NCBI RefSeq assembly: GCF_900215515.1 | Contig: NZ_OBEI01000002.1 | Coordinates: forward strand, 1 to 64,000 | From: Persephonella hydrogeniphila | GTDB lineage: Bacteria > Aquificota > Aquificia > Aquificales > Hydrogenothermaceae | Direction: 5' to 3' | Length of the DNA: 64,000 nucleotides | Shown here: positions 8,532 through 18,170 of the stretch, one piece after another | How positions within the stretch are numbered: position 1 is the first letter of the stretch | Layout: each line of letters begins with the position of its first letter | Program-made: the position numbers and the translations under genes | Notes under the pieces: model-generated | What the model was told of the DNA's origin: nothing | Database searches by the model: none | The model's input: only the letters and a program-made list of their open reading frames with translations

Positions 8532-8551
8532 GAAGCCCCTGTTGGGGCTTC
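8532..8551 (+). terminator. GC-rich hairpin between barrel and TPR genes
   Basis: GAAGCCCC-TGTT-GGGGCTTC forms a perfect 8-bp stem just after the barrel stop. No T-tract follows on either strand, so it is a weak or incomplete terminator, or an mRNA-stabilising 3' hairpin. Confidence 0.45.
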
Positions 8552-8564
8552 AAACAGGTATAAA

Positions 8565-9602
8565 ATGGAAGATATTATTGGTGATATAAAAAAAGGAAAT
8601 ACAGCAACAGCTTTAGAAAAAGCTAAAAAATTGCCCTTCCCTGAAAATTTATTGGCTGAAGGGGTGGTATACTTTCATATAGGGAATAATGAAAAATCAA
8701 AAAATCTTCTTGAAAGATACATAGAAATAAAAAAAGACAACCCTGAAAGTTATTACTACTTAGGAAATATCTATATAGAGGAAAAAAATCTAAAAAAAGC
8801 GATACATTTTCTGAAAAAAGCTGTTGAGCTAAAAGAAAAAGCTGAGTATTACAACGACCTTGGGTACGCATATTTTCTTAATGGTGCGTATGAAAAGGCT
8901 ATCGAGTGCTACAACAGGGCAGTAAAAATAAACCCGAACCTGTCTGTTGCTTACTATAATAAAGCCCTTGTCTTCAGAAAAATGGGAAGATACAAGGAAG
9001 CTATAAAAAACTACAGTACAGCTATAACACTTAATCCTTATGACCCTGATTATTATTACAATATCGGAATTGTTTACAGACTTTCCGGAGAACCAGAAAA
9101 AGCTGTAAAAGCTTACAAAAAAGCTATAGAGCTTAACCCTGAAAACGAAAATTACTGGAATAATCTGGGAAACGCTTATTACGATCTGAAAGAGTATGAA
9201 AAGGCTATAAAATGCTACGAAAAATCCGTTGAGATAAACCCTAAATTTTTCCTTGGGTGGCAAAATCTTGCAAATACATACCTTGATACAGGAAAGTATG
9301 AAAACGCTGTAAAATCCTATAAAAAAGCATTGAAGATAAACAGGAGATGCTCAGATTGCTATATGGATATGGGTATAGCACTAAAAGAGCTCGGCAGATA
9401 TGAAGAGGCATTAAAAGCTTACAAAAAGGCTGTAGAGATAGATCCATCCCAGAAAGCCACAGGAATATACAATGAAGCCTGTCTTTATGCATCAAAAGGG
9501 GAGAAAGAAAAAGCAAAAAAACTGCTTGAAGAAGCCTTCAGATTAGATCCATCATTGAGAGAGTATTCAAAAACAGACCCAGATCTGAAAAAAATAGTAT
9601 AA
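8565..9602 (+). CDS. Tetratricopeptide repeat protein
   Basis: 345 aa, made almost wholly of about nine 34-residue TPR units from residue 25 to the end (for example AYEKAIECYNRAVKINPN and EYEKAIKCYEKSVEINPK). TPR arrays scaffold protein-protein contacts. No signal peptide is visible, so it is probably cytoplasmic or bound to a membrane complex. It directly precedes wzz (8-nt gap), so it may be an accessory of polysaccharide export. The ribosome site is weak (CAGG). Confidence 0.92.
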   Translation: MEDIIGDIKKGNTATALEKAKKLPFPENLLAEGVVYFHIGNNEKSKNLLERYIEIKKDNPESYYYLGNIYIEEKNLKKAIHFLKKAVELKEKAEYYNDLGYAYFLNGAYEKAIECYNRAVKINPNLSVAYYNKALVFRKMGRYKEAIKNYSTAITLNPYDPDYYYNIGIVYRLSGEPEKAVKAYKKAIELNPENENYWNNLGNAYYDLKEYEKAIKCYEKSVEINPKFFLGWQNLANTYLDTGKYENAVKSYKKALKINRRCSDCYMDMGIALKELGRYEEALKAYKKAVEIDPSQKATGIYNEACLYASKGEKEKAKKLLEEAFRLDPSLREYSKTDPDLKKIV

Positions 9603-9610
9603 TAAAAGGC

Positions 9611-10765
9611 ATGGAAAAGCTACCAAAGGAAAGAGAAGAGCAGATAGTATATTATCAGGAAGATGAAATAGACCTTTACGAGTTGTGGCTCACGCTGAAA
9701 AAAAGATGGAAGGTAATAATTGCTACTACCTTTTTCTTTATATTAGTAGCTACCATCTACATTTTAATCTCACCCAACTTATATAAAGTCGAAGCATATA
9801 TATCTCCTGCAAGAATAGAAAATAAACCTGCTTTTAATTCAGTGAATTTAGTAAATGAATTAAAAGCTAAGTATCAGGTTGACAACAGCAATTTTAAGAG
9901 AAACGAATTAGAGAAATCAAAAGCTTACATTGATGCAGTATCTTTAGCTGATAGAAAAAATAAGGTTCCCATAATAAAAGTAGAAGCTATTGGTTTTAAA
10001 AATGAATATGCTATATCAAAAATTGATGATGTATTAAAACAGTTAAAAGATAAATACGGCAATGTATTAAGTTCATATAAGCAAGATATTCTAACAAAAA
10101 TAGAGAAGGAAAAAACGAGTTTATATGTGTTAAAAACTTTTATTCTGTCGGAATTAAAAGAAAGAAAAAGATTTTTAACAGAAGAAGAAATCCCTATTCT
10201 AAAGAAAAAGTTAAGTTTCTTCCAAAATGAACTAAAAAGGATAGATACATTATTATCTAACTATAGAAAATCCTTAAATAACTATACTGAAACTATAAAG
10301 AATATGTCAATAATGCTTAAAAATCCAAATTTATCTGACTCCTCTTTACTGATACTTTCAACACAATTAGCTAACTATCAATCTTTGGTATTAAATCTAA
10401 CTAATAAAATAAAAGAAAAGGAAGCAGAAAAAGAGAAAATATTAAATGAAATAATACCTAATATAGAGAAAAAGATAAAAGAAATTAAAACAATACAAAT
10501 CCCTCAAATAAACAAAAAAATTGAAGAAAAACAAAAGGAGATTGTCTTTAAAGAAAGAAATATTAAATTGCTTGAATACAAGCTGAAATATCCAATTTTC
10601 TCTGACTTTGAAATTATAAGCGAAATAGTTTCTGATAAACCTTATAAACCCAAAAAATCCCTTATCTTAGCCGTAGCATCTGTTTCTGGACTTTTCCTCG
10701 GTATATTTCTGGCATTCTTCCTTGAATGGATAGAAAATGCGAGAAAGAGACATACTACCTCTTAG
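9611..10765 (+). CDS. wzz: Wzz/GumC-type chain-length determinant
   Basis: 384 aa with the polysaccharide co-polymerase architecture: a cytoplasmic N tail, TM1 (about residues 34-53), a long periplasmic coiled-coil region with helices around 160-330, and TM2 near the C terminus (LILAVASVSGLFLGIFLAF). It sets the modal length of Wzy-polymerised O-antigen or capsule. There is no C-terminal tyrosine-kinase domain. It is on the plus strand and converges on the polysaccharide operon, with 2 nt between the stops. Confidence 0.88.
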   Translation: MEKLPKEREEQIVYYQEDEIDLYELWLTLKKRWKVIIATTFFFILVATIYILISPNLYKVEAYISPARIENKPAFNSVNLVNELKAKYQVDNSNFKRNELEKSKAYIDAVSLADRKNKVPIIKVEAIGFKNEYAISKIDDVLKQLKDKYGNVLSSYKQDILTKIEKEKTSLYVLKTFILSELKERKRFLTEEEIPILKKKLSFFQNELKRIDTLLSNYRKSLNNYTETIKNMSIMLKNPNLSDSSLLILSTQLANYQSLVLNLTNKIKEKEAEKEKILNEIIPNIEKKIKEIKTIQIPQINKKIEEKQKEIVFKERNIKLLEYKLKYPIFSDFEIISEIVSDKPYKPKKSLILAVASVSGLFLGIFLAFFLEWIENARKRHTTS

Positions 10766-10767
10766 TT

Positions 10768-11181
10768 TTATGGTTTTTCTTTTTCTAAAAGTTGAATAAT
10801 CGTATGAAAGGTTTCAACGATATCTTTTTTCTTTATCCTTTCATAAATATCCTTCGCCTGCTCTTCATCGTATATATGGACAAGAATATTTCTCAAAACT
10901 ATCATTTCAGCGAGAATTTTTTCAAATTTTTCAGGAACTATTCCTTCCTTTATCAGTTCCCTAAAACAGGATTTTGGAGAATTACACTCAATCCCTCTAA
11001 GCCTGAGGAATTCTTTAACAGTTTTCCATAAAGATTCATAAGTATACTCAAATCTTTTTGTTGAAATTTCAATTAAAAACTCTTCTTTGAATATCTCAGG
11101 TATCACAGGATTTTCTATGACTTCTTTAAATTTTGTAAATGATTTTTTAAGTCTCTCAAGAGCTCTGGAATATTTTTCCAT
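10768..11181 (-). CDS. hepT: HEPN-domain toxin of a HepT/MntA pair
   Basis: 137 aa, all-helical HEPN protein of the HI0074 type. The catalytic-type RxxxxHxY motif is present as RNILVHIY near residue 97. In type VII systems HepT is an RNase or target protein neutralised by AMPylation by the partner MntA. The ATG has a good AAAGGAAAG site and overlaps the 3' end of the mntA-like gene by 67 nt, so translation is coupled. This is the last gene of the polysaccharide operon. Confidence 0.86.
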   Translation of the reverse strand: MEKYSRALERLKKSFTKFKEVIENPVIPEIFKEEFLIEISTKRFEYTYESLWKTVKEFLRLRGIECNSPKSCFRELIKEGIVPEKFEKILAEMIVLRNILVHIYDEEQAKDIYERIKKKDIVETFHTIIQLLEKEKP

Positions 11182-11477
11182 ATCTTTCCTTTCTCTAAAA
11201 TATTCTGTATCAATTCTACATTGTTGGTTTTCCTTAAATCAATCAGATCAACTTCTCTCAATACAGGTAACTTATCGATTTTATCTTTTATCTTCAAAAA
11301 ATCAGTAGCAGAAATTTCCTCTTTACAAAAAATAGCAACGTCAATATCAGAAGTTCTGTTAAACCTTTCATCCACTATAGAACCAAAAAATATAATCAGA
11401 CAATTTCCTCCGGTAGCTTCTTCTATTGCCTTCCCAATCAAACTTATATAATCTTCTCTTGTATATCCCTTTATCAT
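11115..11477 (-). CDS. mntA: Minimal nucleotidyltransferase antitoxin (MntA-like)
   Basis: 120 aa with the pol-beta nucleotidyltransferase signature GS-x10-DxD (GSIVDERFNRTSDID near residue 32). It pairs with the overlapping HEPN gene. In characterised systems the MNT protein AMPylates HepT on the Tyr of its RxxxxHxY motif. Its ATG overlaps the stop of the O-antigen ligase-like gene (ATGA), so the pair rides on the operon transcript. Confidence 0.87.
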   Translation of the reverse strand: MIKGYTREDYISLIGKAIEEATGGNCLIIFFGSIVDERFNRTSDIDVAIFCKEEISATDFLKIKDKIDKLPVLREVDLIDLRKTNNVELIQNILEKGKIWKNIPELLRDLKNHLQNLKKS

Positions 11478-12646
11478 CTATTCTTCCCAAAATAAACTTC
11501 TCCGATCTTAAACAACAATAGATAAAGGGGGAGTAAAGCATCCCAGAAAAATGTAAAAACAGAACCTATCAGATGTATCAAAAGTGGAACAAAAAGTCCA
11601 AGGGCAACTATATCAAAACTATCTTTTATTTTTGTAGTAACAAATCTCTTAAAAGCAATAAAAAATATAGTTAGAATTGCTAGTAAACCGATAATACCCT
11701 TTTCTATAAACTCTGAGATAACAAATATAGATTCATATTTCATCCAGCTCTTAGGACTGTACTGATGTGGCAGATAATAACCAGATCTTACACCATGCCC
11801 TATAAGGAGATTTATCCAATTACCCTCTTTAATATCATTTTTTATTATATTAACGGCATCTATTCCTATACCTATTCTTGCATTGCTGATCCTGTTCAGA
11901 TTCTGAAAGTTAAACTCCTTTTCTCCTAAAAGAATACCATTCAATATCTTGAATCTGACATCTGTTTTTGACAGATATATATATCCACCAATCAAAGAAA
12001 CAGTCAGGATAAGATTTGCCCCCCAGAAAAGAATTTTTTTCATATATCCGTTCAGATAAAGAACTAAAAAAGAGAGATAACCGACTATCATATAACCGAG
12101 TAATGGAGACCTTCTGTGGGTCAAAACAAGGATAACAAAATAAAAAACTGTAAGGAAAAACATAAAAAAGCTTAGCTTTTTCCTCCCTACATAATAAAAA
12201 TAAAAACCAAAAAACAAAGCCATTAAAGAAAACATCCCATAGAACTGTCCCGTTTCAAAAGTACTTCCCCATACTGGAACAAACTCTCCTGTTTTAAAAA
12301 ATTTATAAAGTTCTACAGGAAAAAGGAGTATCCCGATAAAAACCATAAAAAACAAAAGTCTGCTAATACTTTCCCTTTTTAAGCCTGTCTTAAAAAAATA
12401 AAGAAACTGAAATACACCCTCCTCTACCGCTTTTGATATCATTTTTGGAGCAAAGAGAACCGTTGACAGGACAGAAACACCACTAAAAACCAAAACAGGA
12501 TATCTTAAAACTCCTTCCAATCTTTTTTCTTTAAAAATCTGGTAAATAGCCCATATAACTCCTATCACGACAAATATCTCAAAAACCGATATAGATACAA
12601 AAGCAGAGATAATCAGCAGATAAAGGTAAATCAGTCTGTAGTCCAT
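11474..12646 (-). CDS. O-antigen ligase/polymerase family membrane protein (WaaL/Wzy type)
   Basis: About 390 aa with 10-12 hydrophobic segments and the Wzy_C-type core, including LTHRRSPLLGY near the middle and a long periplasmic loop (about residues 220-300). ATG 12646 is preferred over the TTG one codon earlier because AAAGGAGAG lies 6 nt before it. This family either polymerises undecaprenyl-linked repeats (Wzy) or ligates them to lipid A core (WaaL). A second protein of the same type lies at 21314-22648, so one of each is likely. Which is which cannot be decided from sequence. Confidence 0.85.
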   Translation of the reverse strand: MDYRLIYLYLLIISAFVSISVFEIFVVIGVIWAIYQIFKEKRLEGVLRYPVLVFSGVSVLSTVLFAPKMISKAVEEGVFQFLYFFKTGLKRESISRLLFFMVFIGILLFPVELYKFFKTGEFVPVWGSTFETGQFYGMFSLMALFFGFYFYYVGRKKLSFFMFFLTVFYFVILVLTHRRSPLLGYMIVGYLSFLVLYLNGYMKKILFWGANLILTVSLIGGYIYLSKTDVRFKILNGILLGEKEFNFQNLNRISNARIGIGIDAVNIIKNDIKEGNWINLLIGHGVRSGYYLPHQYSPKSWMKYESIFVISEFIEKGIIGLLAILTIFFIAFKRFVTTKIKDSFDIVALGLFVPLLIHLIGSVFTFFWDALLPLYLLLFKIGEVYFGKNR

Positions 12647-12691
12647 CAATCTCTCCTTTATTAGTTGAAAATATTATACGAAAAGTTGAAG

Positions 12692-13771
12692 CTAGATAGA
12701 GTTAAACTTTTTTGATTTTGGTAGTTTTGACCTGATTATGGAGAAATAAACCTTAGTGTAAACAAAAATAAACAGTAAAACAGAGAGTATTAAAACAAGA
12801 GTATTATCCCAAAAAAGAACAGCAGGTATCACTCCTATCATATTAATACTCCATATCAGTGGAGAAGTGGCAGGATTTCTGTAAACAGGATTTGAAGTGC
12901 CAAGGAGTTTCTTTACGATCGTTTTATAAAAAAGCGTATGCAGATGAAATCTGTCCGGAGCTGTTGGTGAAACCTTCCTTATAAATTTCCTTCTGTAGAT
13001 GGAAAAAAGAGTTTCATAAATAGGATATACAGCAACAGCTATAGGAAACCATGCAGATACTTCCGGATGTTTTTTAACAAGTAGGATAGAAAGGACAGCT
13101 ATTGTAAATCCAAGGAAATAGGCTCCACCATCTCCTAAGAATATAAGTCCGGAAGGATAATTGAAGATAAAAAACCCTAATATCCCAGCAATCATTATTA
13201 GACTAACGGCAAGAATAAAAAAATCATTATTCAGATATGCCACATACGCTATTGCAAAAAAAATCGTTATACTTATTCCAGAAGCAAGACCATTAAAACC
13301 ATCAATTATGTTGATGGCATTTGTAAGTCCAGCAATAGCAAAAACTGTAAAGATAAAGGAAAATGGATAAATCCCAAAGAGCATATCTATAAAAGGAATA
13401 TCCACCCGAACAACAACCGCATCAAGCAAAAAGACTGCTATAAACGCAGATAACAGCATAAATAAAAATCTTTTTTTAACGGATATTTTTTTTGTAATAT
13501 CCTCCAATAGACCTCCCAAAAAAGCAGGAAAAGCAGAAAAAACAAAAAACCAGTATGTCTTAATAAAAGGTGCCCCTTTAAAAAAAAGCACAACCCCTGC
13601 AAAAACAACCCCTAAAAATATCCCAAGACCCCCTGCTCTGGGAGTAGGCCTTTTATGGAATTTTTGTGTTCCAGCTTTTACAGGATCGTAAAAAAAATGA
13701 GGAGAAAATCTAACAATCAAAAAAGAAACAAATGCAGAAACTATAAAAGAAAGTATAGATGCTAAAACCAT
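12692..13771 (-). CDS. Polyprenyl-phosphate sugar-1-phosphate transferase (WecA/TagO type)
   Basis: 359 aa with about ten TM segments and the MraY/WecA motifs: PTPRAGGLGIFLG (residues 43-55), the NIIDGFNGLASG block and FLGDGGAYFLG. It transfers a HexNAc-1-P (GlcNAc in WecA) from UDP-sugar to undecaprenyl phosphate at the cytoplasmic membrane and so starts repeat-unit synthesis. It is inside the operon, 6 nt after rfbD. The sugar specificity is inferred from family. Confidence 0.9.
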   Translation of the reverse strand: MVLASILSFIVSAFVSFLIVRFSPHFFYDPVKAGTQKFHKRPTPRAGGLGIFLGVVFAGVVLFFKGAPFIKTYWFFVFSAFPAFLGGLLEDITKKISVKKRFLFMLLSAFIAVFLLDAVVVRVDIPFIDMLFGIYPFSFIFTVFAIAGLTNAINIIDGFNGLASGISITIFFAIAYVAYLNNDFFILAVSLIMIAGILGFFIFNYPSGLIFLGDGGAYFLGFTIAVLSILLVKKHPEVSAWFPIAVAVYPIYETLFSIYRRKFIRKVSPTAPDRFHLHTLFYKTIVKKLLGTSNPVYRNPATSPLIWSINMIGVIPAVLFWDNTLVLILSVLLFIFVYTKVYFSIIRSKLPKSKKFNSI

Positions 13772-13777
13772 TTTTCC

Positions 13778-14626
13778 TTAGTTCTTGTATTTTAATAGAG
13801 CCTCTAACTCTTCATCCCATCTAAGAATTTCTATACCAAGCTCACTTGATATTTTACCATTATCCATAGCAGAAAATTTTGGTCTTTTTGCTGGTAGATC
13901 AAAAATATCTTTCGATACGGGGTATATGAACTTTTTAATTCCTTTTAGCTCTAAAATTTTCTTTGCCCACTCATATCTAGAAGCATACCCTGAGTTCGTC
14001 AGGTGATATAAGCCTGAAAGTTCCTGTTTTATTGCTTTTAATGTGACCTCAACAATTGTTCTCGTTGAAGTTGGAACTGATATTTCATCATATGCTATCT
14101 TCAGGTATGAGTTTCTCTCTACCCATTGAAGTACCTTATATATAAAATTCTGTTTACCTTCTCCATAAACCCAGCTTGTCCTAAGTATTAAATATTTATT
14201 TAAATCCTCTTCAAAAACCCATTTTTCACCTGTAAGTTTACTTTTCCCATACTCATTTAGTGGATTTGGAGTATCTCCTTCTGTATATAACCCTTCTTCC
14301 TTGGTTCCATCAAAAACATAATCTGTTGAGTATGTTATAAAATAACAGTTATAGATTTTAGACAGATAAGAAAGATTTCTTACCCCAAGAGCATTTGTTT
14401 TGTAAGAATCCCAAAAATCTGTCTCAGCTTTATCCACATAATTATAAGCTGCACAGTTAATTACTACATCTGGTTTGTAGCTTTCAAAAATCTCTCTTAG
14501 TTTTTTCAGGTCTGATATGTCGCACTCTTTATGGGATAAAGCTAAAAATTTCATATTTTTATTACTCAGAGCTTTTTGAAACTCTTCTCCTAACTGTCCA
14601 TTTTTGCCAAATATTAAATATTTCAT
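13778..14626 (-). CDS. rfbD: dTDP-4-dehydrorhamnose reductase
   Basis: 282 aa short-chain reductase catalysing the last step to dTDP-L-rhamnose. It has the N-terminal Rossmann motif (FGKNGQLGEEF), the YSTDYVFDG segment with the catalytic-type Tyr, and the NEYGKSKLTGE helix with the YxxxK pair. The start overlaps the rfbB stop by 4 nt (ATGA). It completes the RfbABCD set that lies contiguously in this operon. Confidence 0.95.
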   Translation of the reverse strand: MKYLIFGKNGQLGEEFQKALSNKNMKFLALSHKECDISDLKKLREIFESYKPDVVINCAAYNYVDKAETDFWDSYKTNALGVRNLSYLSKIYNCYFITYSTDYVFDGTKEEGLYTEGDTPNPLNEYGKSKLTGEKWVFEEDLNKYLILRTSWVYGEGKQNFIYKVLQWVERNSYLKIAYDEISVPTSTRTIVEVTLKAIKQELSGLYHLTNSGYASRYEWAKKILELKGIKKFIYPVSKDIFDLPAKRPKFSAMDNGKISSELGIEILRWDEELEALLKYKN

Positions 14627-15612
14627 CTATATACTTTTTCCCAGTAATCTTTCAGGTATTTTAACTTTCTTTCTACCCAGTCCATATTATCAAGGTACCA
14701 TCTTACTGTTTTTTCTAGTCCTTCCTCAAATTTTATCTCTGCTTCCCAGCCAATTTCTCTTTTTATCTTATCTGTATTCAGTGAATATCTAAAATCATGT
14801 CCCGGTCTATCCTTTACAAACTCAATCAGGCTCTCAGATTTTCCAAGTATACTTAAAATGGCTTTTACAACATCTATATTCCTTCTTTCTTCTCCGCTTC
14901 CTACATTATATATTTCACCTTCTTTTCCTTTTTCTATTATTTCAAATACGGCCTCTGCACAATCTGAAACAAACAACCATTCTCTAATATTTTGTCCTGT
15001 TCCATAAACTGGAATAGGTTCTTCATTTAAAGCTTTTAAAATAACAACTGGAATTAATTTTTCAGGATATTGCCACCAACCGTAATTGTTAGAGGGTCTG
15101 ACCGTAATTACTGGTAATCCATAAGTTCTGTTGTATGCCCTCCCAAGCATATCCGCTGCGGCTTTAGTTGTAGAATAAGGTGAATTTGGAACTAATGAAG
15201 TATCCTCATAAAACTGCCCTTTTTCTCCAAGTTCCCCATAAACTTCATCTGTCGCAATATTTATAAACTGCCTTATATCACTTTCTTTCGCCACATCAAG
15301 TAAAATTTGTGTTCCTTTTACATTGGTCTCTATAAAAGGAGAAGCATCTAATATACTTCTGTCCACATGACTTTCTGCCGCCCAGTGAACAACTATATCA
15401 GGTTTTTCTGTTTTGAATATATGTTCTACAAATTCTTTGTTTATTATATCGGCTTTATAAAATCTTATTTTATCTTCAACACTTTTTAGTCTCTCTAAAT
15501 CTCCAGCATACGTCAGTTTATCAATAACAATAGTTTCAAAACCTTTTTCTACAGCTTGTCTTACAAACTCGCTTCCTATAAATCCTGCTCCTCCTGTTAC
15601 TAAAAGTTTCAA
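14623..15612 (-). CDS. rfbB: dTDP-glucose 4,6-dehydratase
   Basis: 329 aa extended SDR. It has the TGGAGFIGSEF nucleotide-binding loop, the AAESHVDRSI motif, the catalytic region TDEVYGELG, and YSTTKAAADML carrying YxxxK. It converts dTDP-glucose to dTDP-4-keto-6-deoxyglucose. It sits 3 nt from rfbC. Confidence 0.96.
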   Translation of the reverse strand: MKLLVTGGAGFIGSEFVRQAVEKGFETIVIDKLTYAGDLERLKSVEDKIRFYKADIINKEFVEHIFKTEKPDIVVHWAAESHVDRSILDASPFIETNVKGTQILLDVAKESDIRQFINIATDEVYGELGEKGQFYEDTSLVPNSPYSTTKAAADMLGRAYNRTYGLPVITVRPSNNYGWWQYPEKLIPVVILKALNEEPIPVYGTGQNIREWLFVSDCAEAVFEIIEKGKEGEIYNVGSGEERRNIDVVKAILSILGKSESLIEFVKDRPGHDFRYSLNTDKIKREIGWEAEIKFEEGLEKTVRWYLDNMDWVERKLKYLKDYWEKVYR

Positions 15613-15615
15613 AAC

Positions 15616-16179
15616 TTATCCTCCATAAACAAAATTTATATCTGCATCTCTAAGTCTTGGTAAATTTTCATCTTTTTCTGATAATAGAACATCTTTTAAT
15701 GGCCAGTCTATCCCTATATCTGGGTCATCCCAGACAATACCCGCATCATGCTCAGGAGAATACTCTCCACCCGTTACTTTGTATATAACTTCAGCTTCTT
15801 CAGAAAGAGTCAAAAATCCATGTGCAAAACCTTCAGGTATCCACAGCATGAGCCTGTTTTCTTCAGAAAGCTCAAGACCAACCCACTTCCCAAAAGTTGG
15901 ACTTCCTTTTCTAATATCAACAGCAACATCAAAAATCTTCCCTTTTATACATCTTACCAGTTTCCCCTGAGCATAAGGATTTTTCTGATAATGGAGTCCC
16001 CTTAATACACCTCTTACTGATTTTGAGTGGTTATCCTGGACAAAATCTGTATTTATCCCAGCTTTCTCAAAATCTGATTTTTTATAAGTTTCCATAAAAA
16101 ATCCCCTACAATCCTCAAAAACTTTCGGTTTCACCAGTATTAAATCTGGTATGTCTGTTTTTATAAACTCAAATGGCAT
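15616..16179 (-). CDS. rfbC: dTDP-4-dehydrorhamnose 3,5-epimerase
   Basis: 187 aa cupin-fold epimerase. Conserved RmlC motifs are visible: RGLHYQ (catalytic His), [28 protein letters not shown] and [11 protein letters not shown] good AGGAGAAAG site precedes the ATG, which overlaps rfbA by 11 nt. A divergent homologue at 30488-31039 sits with the CDP-sugar genes and must have a different substrate. Confidence 0.96.
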   Translation of the reverse strand: MPFEFIKTDIPDLILVKPKVFEDCRGFFMETYKKSDFEKAGINTDFVQDNHSKSVRGVLRGLHYQKNPYAQGKLVRCIKGKIFDVAVDIRKGSPTFGKWVGLELSEENRLMLWIPEGFAHGFLTLSEEAEVIYKVTGGEYSPEHDAGIVWDDPDIGIDWPLKDVLLSEKDENLPRLRDADINFVYGG

Positions 16180-17059
16180 TGCTTTCTCCTTTTGCCACCT
16201 CTATTAAATACTTTCCATACTCAGTTTTTCTCAAAGGTTTTGCAAGTTCAAGAAGCTGTTCTTTGGTTATCCATCCATTTTTGTAAGCTATCTCTTCAAT
16301 ACAACCTATCATAAGGCCTGTTTTATTTTCTATAGTTGCTACAAATTCTCCCGCTTCTAGAAAACTATCATGCGTCCCTGCATCAAACCATGCAAATCCT
16401 CTACCAAGGAGTTTTACTTTGAGTTTTCCCTTTCTGAGATACTCCTCATTAACAGACGTTATCTCCAGTTCACCTCTATCTGATGGTTTTACATTTTTTG
16501 CTATTCTAACGGCTTCGTTATCATAAAAATACATCCCAACAACTGCATAATTTGATTTTGGTTTTTCTGGTTTTTCCTCAAGAGAAACAACATTCCCATT
16601 TTCATCAAACTCAACAACTCCAAACCTTTCAGGATCCTTTACAGAATAACCAAAAACATATGCCCCACCATTTTTTTCGATATCTTCCCTTGCAGACTGC
16701 ATTATCTTAATAAGGTCATGTCCAAAAAAAACATTGTCCCCAAGCATATATAAAATATTATCATTTCCAATAAAGTCTTCCGCTAATATAAGACCCTCAG
16801 CAAGTCCATTTGGTTTTTCTTGAATTTTATATTGAATATTCATACCAAGATGAGAACCATCTTTGAAAAGCTTTTTAAAATCCTTTAAATCTTCAGGGTT
16901 TACTATAAATAAAATATCTTTTATTCCCATAAGCATAACAAGAGAGAGAGGGTAGTATATCATGGGCTTATTATAAATTGGCAAAAAATGCTTGTTTGTT
17001 GCTATAGTAACAGGATAAAGCCGTGTTCCGCTTCCTCCTGCAAGTATTATAGCTTTCAT
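16169..17059 (-). CDS. rfbA: Glucose-1-phosphate thymidylyltransferase
   Basis: 296 aa, RmlA. N-terminal [11 protein letters not shown] nucleotide-binding motif, the LGDN metal motif and the [12 protein letters not shown] block. It makes dTDP-glucose from dTTP and glucose-1-P, the entry step to dTDP-rhamnose. It is 7 nt after a glycosyltransferase gene in the same operon. Confidence 0.96.
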   Translation of the reverse strand: MKAIILAGGSGTRLYPVTIATNKHFLPIYNKPMIYYPLSLVMLMGIKDILFIVNPEDLKDFKKLFKDGSHLGMNIQYKIQEKPNGLAEGLILAEDFIGNDNILYMLGDNVFFGHDLIKIMQSAREDIEKNGGAYVFGYSVKDPERFGVVEFDENGNVVSLEEKPEKPKSNYAVVGMYFYDNEAVRIAKNVKPSDRGELEITSVNEEYLRKGKLKVKLLGRGFAWFDAGTHDSFLEAGEFVATIENKTGLMIGCIEEIAYKNGWITKEQLLELAKPLRKTEYGKYLIEVAKGESNAI

Positions 17060-17066
17060 TTTAAAC

Positions 17067-18164
17067 TCATACCTCGTTAAATAAATTTTTGTACTTATTT
17101 ATGATTTTTGACCATGTGTATTCTTCTTTAGCTATGTTAAACATTTCTTTTCCAATTCTTTCCAACGCTGAATAATTTAAATTTTCTAATATATTGATTA
17201 ATTCTTCAGCGTCTTTAAAATATTCTGCTCTATTTTTTGTCGTTTCTCTATTGAATATAACATCATAGGCGATAATTGGTAAACCAAAATACATTGCTTC
17301 TACCAAAGATGGGTTTGTTCCTCCTGCACTGTGTCCATGGACATATATTTTGCAATGCGATCTAAATTGGTTAAGGATTTTCCTATCATAGATATTTAGC
17401 ATAAAAATATTTTTCTCGTTTTCGTACTTTTTTTTCAACTCCTGTCCGTACTTATTTAGTTCAAAATTCCCAGCTATCACATAATTCATCTTTTTGTATT
17501 TTTTGAAGGCCTCTAACATTATGTGAATGTTATTTTCTGGTTCAATTCTACATACAGTTAATGCATACTCTTCTTTCAAAAAAGGGTATCTTTCAAGAGA
17601 CTCTTTAGTTAACTCTTCTTTTTTCAAATGGTCTCCACCATAAGCTATAAAATAACTATCTTTACCGTACTCTTTTTTAACATATTCTTGAATGGCTCTA
17701 TTATCACTAATAACAGCGTCTGAATAATTTACAGCAAATTTTTCTGATAGTTTCAGAAAATTCCTTGCCAAAGAATTCCATTTAGACCTCTTCCATTCTA
17801 AACCATCTATATTTACAATAATCTTACCTTTATAAAACTTTTTTAAAATGGGAAGAACAATACATCCTGAAACTCCTAATATTAACATTACATCTGACCT
17901 ATTTATAGATCTTATCATTGATAATGAATCGTAAATTATACTTTCTATCCCGTTTGCATTTAGTGGGATATATTCCAGCTTAGCACCTTTATACTCTTTT
18001 AGCTTTTCTTTATAAAACTTAGAACTGCAGAAAACTACGATATCAAAATCTTTTGATAAATGTTCAACTAAGTTATCTGTCAAAGTTTCAAAACCTCCGT
18101 ATCTCGGTGGCAAACCAACTGTTCCTATGATGTGTATTTTCTTCTTTTTGTTATTTTTTTTCAT
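17067..18164 (-). CDS. GT4-type glycosyltransferase (DUF1972, rhamnosyltransferase-like)
   Basis: 365 aa with the DUF1972 opening ([19 protein letters not shown]) and a C-terminal GT-B Rossmann half with [14 protein letters not shown] holding the nucleotide-sugar Glu. DUF1972 proteins such as Cps2T-like enzymes transfer L-rhamnose. The immediately downstream rfbACBD set makes dTDP-rhamnose, so a rhamnosyltransferase role is a reasonable inference. No membrane segment is obvious. Confidence 0.85.
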   Translation of the reverse strand: MKKNNKKKKIHIIGTVGLPPRYGGFETLTDNLVEHLSKDFDIVVFCSSKFYKEKLKEYKGAKLEYIPLNANGIESIIYDSLSMIRSINRSDVMLILGVSGCIVLPILKKFYKGKIIVNIDGLEWKRSKWNSLARNFLKLSEKFAVNYSDAVISDNRAIQEYVKKEYGKDSYFIAYGGDHLKKEELTKESLERYPFLKEEYALTVCRIEPENNIHIMLEAFKKYKKMNYVIAGNFELNKYGQELKKKYENEKNIFMLNIYDRKILNQFRSHCKIYVHGHSAGGTNPSLVEAMYFGLPIIAYDVIFNRETTKNRAEYFKDAEELINILENLNYSALERIGKEMFNIAKEEYTWSKIINKYKNLFNEV

Positions 18165-18170
18165 TTTAAA

